Source: Bacillota bacterium (lineage in GTDB: Bacteria; Bacillota; DTU030). From it: a stretch of DNA of 24,395 bases. The translations under genes were made by a program, and so were the position numbers. The notes beneath the pieces were generated by a model. It saw only the letters and a program-made list of their open reading frames with translations, was not told where the DNA came from and searched no databases. Shown one piece after another: positions 22,134-24,395 of this stretch. Each line of letters begins with the position of its first letter. The first letter of the stretch is position 1. The stretch lies in assembly GCA_012842325.1 (NCBI GenBank), contig DUTA01000060.1, positions 1 to 24,395 on the forward strand. Direction: 5' to 3'.

Positions 22134-22136
22134 AAG

Positions 22137-23150
22137 CTAGAGCAGCTTCTTTTCAATCAAGGTCTCGGCAATCTGAACGGCATTGAGAGCAGCGCCCTTG
22201 CGGAGGTTATCGGCAACGATCCACATGTTCAAACCATTACTGACGGTAAAATCCTCCCTGATGCGACCGACAAAAACTTCATCTTTTCCTGCCGCCATTA
22301 GCGGGAGGGGATACTGCAGTTTTTCCGGATCGTCCACCACCTGTACCCCGGGGGCCCGAGACAGGATCTCCCTTGCCTGGGCCGGAGTAATTTTCCCCTC
22401 TGTTTCAATGTTTACCGCTTCACTGTGCCCGCGGTACACCGGGACCCGCACGGTAGTGGCAGTAACGGCAATGGATTCATCGCCCATAATTTTCTTGGTC
22501 TCCCTCACCATCTTCCACTCTTCCAGGGTATATCCCGTTTCATCGAAAACATCGATGTGGGGTAGGATGTTAAAGGCTATCTGGTGCGGATACACCTCTA
22601 CCTTGGGTTGATTACCGGCCAGGATATCCTTACACTGCTGGGTCAGCTCCGCCATTGCTTCCAGTCCTGTCCCGGAAACCGCCTGGTAGGTAGAAACCAC
22701 GACTCTTTTTATGGGCTTGAAATCGTGGAGGGGCTTTAGGACCACGACCATCTGGATCGTCGAGCAGTTGGGGTTGGCAATCAAACCGCGGTGGCCTTCC
22801 AGATCCTGAGGGTTCACCTCCGGTACAACCAGAGGCACGTCTGGTTCCATCCGGAAAGCATTGCTGTTATCAATGACAACACAACCATGTTTGACGGCTT
22901 CCGGTGCCAGCTCCCGGCTCACGCCGGTGCCGGCACTGAAAAAGGCAATGTCGACCCCGGCAAAGGAAGAGGGCAGACTTTCCTGGACCGAATACTCTTT
23001 CCCCTGAAAGACTATTTTCCTGCCGGCAGAACGCCTGGAAGCCAGGGGGACCAGATTGGCTACCGGAAAATTGCGTTCTGCCAGGACAGCGGCAATTTCC
23101 TGTCCCACGGCTCCGGTAGCGCCCACAATAGCCACTGTATAACCCTTCAT
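22137..23150 (-). CDS. asd: Aspartate-semialdehyde dehydrogenase
   Basis: A 337-aa NADP-dependent enzyme that converts beta-aspartyl phosphate to aspartate semialdehyde, the branch compound for lysine/diaminopimelate, threonine and methionine. The N-terminal Rossmann motif VAIVGATGAVGQE is at 7-19, the active-site cysteine C129 in NPNCSTIQ, and the acid-base histidine H242 in VPVYRGHSEAV. The length is normal. I start it at ATG 23150 with AGGAGG about 9 bases upstream; a TTG seven codons earlier has no advantage. It has its own promoter and terminator. Dihydrodipicolinate synthase (dapA) and aspartokinase (dapG), often just downstream in Firmicutes, are absent here and must lie elsewhere if the pathway is complete. 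Confidence 0.97.
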   Translation of the reverse strand: MKGYTVAIVGATGAVGQEIAAVLAERNFPVANLVPLASRRSAGRKIVFQGKEYSVQESLPSSFAGVDIAFFSAGTGVSRELAPEAVKHGCVVIDNSNAFRMEPDVPLVVPEVNPQDLEGHRGLIANPNCSTIQMVVVLKPLHDFKPIKRVVVSTYQAVSGTGLEAMAELTQQCKDILAGNQPKVEVYPHQIAFNILPHIDVFDETGYTLEEWKMVRETKKIMGDESIAVTATTVRVPVYRGHSEAVNIETEGKITPAQAREILSRAPGVQVVDDPEKLQYPLPLMAAGKDEVFVGRIREDFTVSNGLNMWIVADNLRKGAALNAVQIAETLIEKKLL

Positions 23151-23212
23151 AAATCCTTCCCTCCTGTTCAATCACAGCTTGTCCCGTCTACGAGTCAGCC
23201 ATTATTACCTCT

Positions 23213-23241
23213 ATTTTCCCTGAACATAATTCTCCTGTCAA
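23213..23241 (-). promoter_or_regulatory. Likely SigA-type promoter of asd
   Basis: A perfect TTGACA (23236-23241), a 17-base spacer and GAAAAT (23213-23218, 4 of 6) on the minus strand, about 60 bases before the asd ATG. The leader is short and shows no lysine riboswitch. Confidence 0.55.
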
Positions 23242-23275
23242 TTAAAAACTATCCAGCCGCAAAGCCTTCAGCCCT

Positions 23276-23301
23276 GCCCTTCCCAACTCTTCAGGAAGGG
23301 C
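23276..23301 (-). repeat. Hairpin just after the small membrane protein gene
   Basis: An 8-bp perfect stem, GCCCTTCC (23276-23283) with GGAAGGGC (23294-23301), and a 10-base loop starts right after the stop codon. No T-run follows on the minus strand, so it is at best a weak terminator or an mRNA-stabilising structure. Confidence 0.4.
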
Positions 23302-23622
23302 TTACCAGGAACGGAACCAGAGGCGGTCCAACCAGGGCTGGAGCAAAGCCAAAACCACAGAAAGGGCCGCCAGGGGTTCCAGCAACAGAGAACCGAGTCT
23401 TATTCTCTCCGGTATTTCCAGGCCGAGAAAACTTACGGCCATAAGGAGGGCCAAATAGATGCCCCCGGCTACAGCCAGCAGTTCACCCAGGGCTTCCGCA
23501 AGGGGAGATGGTCGAGGTTCCACGGGGAGTTCCCTTTTCCCTGCTCCCTTCTCCCTTTTCCTCCGTACCCGTTCCATCAGAGAGAAAATAAAGAGAAGCA
23601 TAAACCAGACGAAAAAAAGCAT
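23302..23622 (-). CDS. Small hypothetical membrane protein
   Basis: A 106-aa protein I do not recognise. It has three hydrophobic stretches (about 2-15, 45-68 and 77-98) separated by a basic segment (18-30, RVRRKREKGAGKR) and a short polar loop, so it is probably an integral membrane protein. I chose ATG 23622, with GGGGAGG 9 bases upstream; ATG 23655 or longer extensions into dut lack a good site. It lies 115 bases after dut and 151 before asd. Its codon use looks like its neighbours. No function can be assigned. Confidence 0.6.
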   Translation of the reverse strand: MLFFVWFMLLFIFSLMERVRRKREKGAGKRELPVEPRPSPLAEALGELLAVAGGIYLALLMAVSFLGLEIPERIRLGSLLLEPLAALSVVLALLQPWLDRLWFRSW

Positions 23623-23737
23623 CGTCTTCTGCCTCCCCAAAGGCTTCCTTACCATGAACCTATGCTTTTGCTCCCCGGAAAATACATCCCCTCTCCTGCA
23701 GTTACCCAGGTGTAAACAACAAACCTGTCCTGGCTCC

Positions 23738-24190
23738 TTATCTTCTTCCCGTATGGCCAAAGCCCCCTTCGCCCCTAGAAGTTTCCTCCAACCGAGCTTC
23801 GACAACCAAAGAACCCCTGACAACGGGGCTTATGACCAGCTGGGCTATTCGATCGCCCCGCCTGATGACAAAGGATTCCTGGCCCAGATTGATCAGGAGG
23901 ACCTTAATCTCACCCCGGTAATCTGCATCGATGGTGCCGGGGGTGTTCAACAAAGTAACCCCGTATTTGGCCGCCAAACCGCTCCGCGGCCGTACCTGGC
24001 CCTCGTAACCGGCTGGGATCGCTACCTGAATACCGGTAGGTATCAGTTTCCGTTCGCCGGGCCTCAAAACAACCTCTTCCTCAAGGGCAGCATATAGATC
24101 CATTCCTGCCGCCCCTTCAGTCATATAGGCAGGCAGGGGAAGGCCTTCTGCCGCCGGCAAAGGCCTCACCTTTATCGTAATTGAATCCAT
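23738..24190 (-). CDS. dut: dUTP diphosphatase (dUTPase)
   Basis: A 150-aa trimeric dUTPase that hydrolyses dUTP to dUMP and pyrophosphate, keeping uracil out of DNA and supplying dTMP synthesis. All five motifs are present: AGMDLYA (28-34), RPRSGLA (67-73), GTIDADYRGEI (85-95, with the catalytic Asp), RGDRIAQLV (111-119) and the C-terminal Gly-rich arm RGEGGFGHTGRR (139-150) that closes over the substrate. The ATG start at 24190 follows AAGGTG about 8 bases upstream. A good promoter lies 36 bases ahead. A dut-asd neighbourhood is common in Clostridia. Confidence 0.97.
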   Translation of the reverse strand: MDSITIKVRPLPAAEGLPLPAYMTEGAAGMDLYAALEEEVVLRPGERKLIPTGIQVAIPAGYEGQVRPRSGLAAKYGVTLLNTPGTIDADYRGEIKVLLINLGQESFVIRRGDRIAQLVISPVVRGSLVVEARLEETSRGEGGFGHTGRR

Positions 24191-24225
24191 CGGGCAACAC
24201 CTTCCACCTCTTGGATTATAAAGAT

Positions 24226-24254
24226 ACTATAGCCCAGTTCAGGGAGGTTGTAAA
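24226..24254 (-). promoter_or_regulatory. SigA-type promoter of dut
   Basis: TTTACA (24249-24254), a 17-base spacer and TATAGT (24226-24231) on the minus strand; each hexamer is one base from consensus. The start is expected near 24219, about 28 bases before the dut ATG. Confidence 0.65.
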
Positions 24255-24277
24255 GCACAGATCTTGGTTAGTGTCTG

Positions 24278-24394
24278 TCAAGATAACTCGGGTACTTTTC
24301 CTACCGAAGTGATTCTGTTGACTAATTTTGGGCGAGAAAGACGGGTAACTAAATCGCCTCCAGCTTTAACCGCTTTTTCGTGTTTGTTACTGTA
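24278..24394 (-). CDS. Possible C-terminal end of an unidentified gene at the window edge
   Basis: A 38-codon open frame enters from the right edge and stops with TGA at 24278. It ends LVNRITSVGKVPELS and is basic with AT-rich codons (AAA, TTA, AGA) unlike the GC-richer neighbours. I do not recognise it. It could be the tail of an upstream gene, perhaps of foreign origin, or simply an open frame by chance; the fragment is too short to decide. Confidence 0.25.
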   Translation of the reverse strand, partial: YSNKHEKAVKAGGDLVTRLSRPKLVNRITSVGKVPELS

Positions 24395-24395
24395 A

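Larger units (their letters stand above)
21711..22136 (-). other. 426-bp non-coding stretch between asd and RNase J
   Basis: In transcription order it holds two hairpins after asd (the second terminator-like), a promoter with a palindrome over its -10, a GC hairpin with a long T-run about 50-80 bases into the transcript, and several short stems, among them AACCG/CGGTT (around 21870), CTCAG/CTGAG (around 21830) and a 7-bp long-range pairing CTCCAGG (21758-21764) with CCTGGAG (21811-21817). A reading frame from 21967 stays open into RNase J, but its ATG has no ribosome binding site and the product resembles nothing I know, so I do not call a gene. Related genomes often carry dapG and/or dapA at this point. 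Confidence 0.6.

Noticed and set aside
23623..23737. Possible GEMM-like riboswitch between dut and the small membrane gene
   Set aside because: Only short fragments such as GCAAAAGC and GGTTC recall the motif; the paired framework is missing.
24266..24290. Insertion-sequence end with TTGACAGACACTAACC
   Set aside because: No matching inverted repeat or target duplication is visible in the window.

Overview
The window looks like chromosomal DNA from a spore-forming Firmicute of the Clostridia, probably an anaerobe related to the Peptococcales, Moorella or Syntrophomonas groups. The basis is gene content and order (dut, asd, RNase J, TepA, YlzJ, FtsK/SpoIIIE, RodZ, RimO, CinA, RecA, RecX), strong GGAGG-type ribosome binding sites, frequent GTG and TTG starts, and moderately high G+C with AT-rich intergenic promoters. 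The exact genus is an inference. Every gene I can support lies on the minus strand, so transcription runs from high to low coordinates. I see no rRNA, tRNA, CRISPR array or complete mobile element.

In transcription order, the right end holds dut, a small membrane protein and asd. A promoter-bearing intergenic stretch of about 430 bp follows, where many relatives carry dapG/dapA. RNase J then stands alone, with its own promoter and terminator. Next come a tepA-ylzJ pair, a Na/Pi cotransporter coupled to undecaprenyl-diphosphatase, and a long run starting at a good promoter: ftsK/spoIIIE, a BMP-type lipoprotein, mnmH (selU), rodZ, a possible 33-codon ORF, rimO, a DUF1538 membrane protein and a tandem P-II-like protein.

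An extended -10 promoter then drives a two-gene unit, a small anchored protein plus a compact FtsH-like AAA metalloprotease, closed by an 18-bp-stem terminator. The left end is a tightly overlapped chain: cinA, a membrane-anchored metallophosphoesterase, thpR, recA and recX (cut by the window edge).

Most genes are housekeeping: DNA repair, chromosome segregation, RNA decay, tRNA and ribosome modification, envelope lipid recycling and lysine/threonine precursor synthesis. The most unusual part is the block between rimO and cinA (about 4.7-9.3 kb), where pgsA sits in many Firmicutes. It holds a putative P-II-regulated transporter, in which both transporter and regulator are internally duplicated, and a FtsH-like protease with no extracytoplasmic domain and a dedicated upstream partner. 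These are the best candidates for undescribed biology; their functions are inferred from family and context only.
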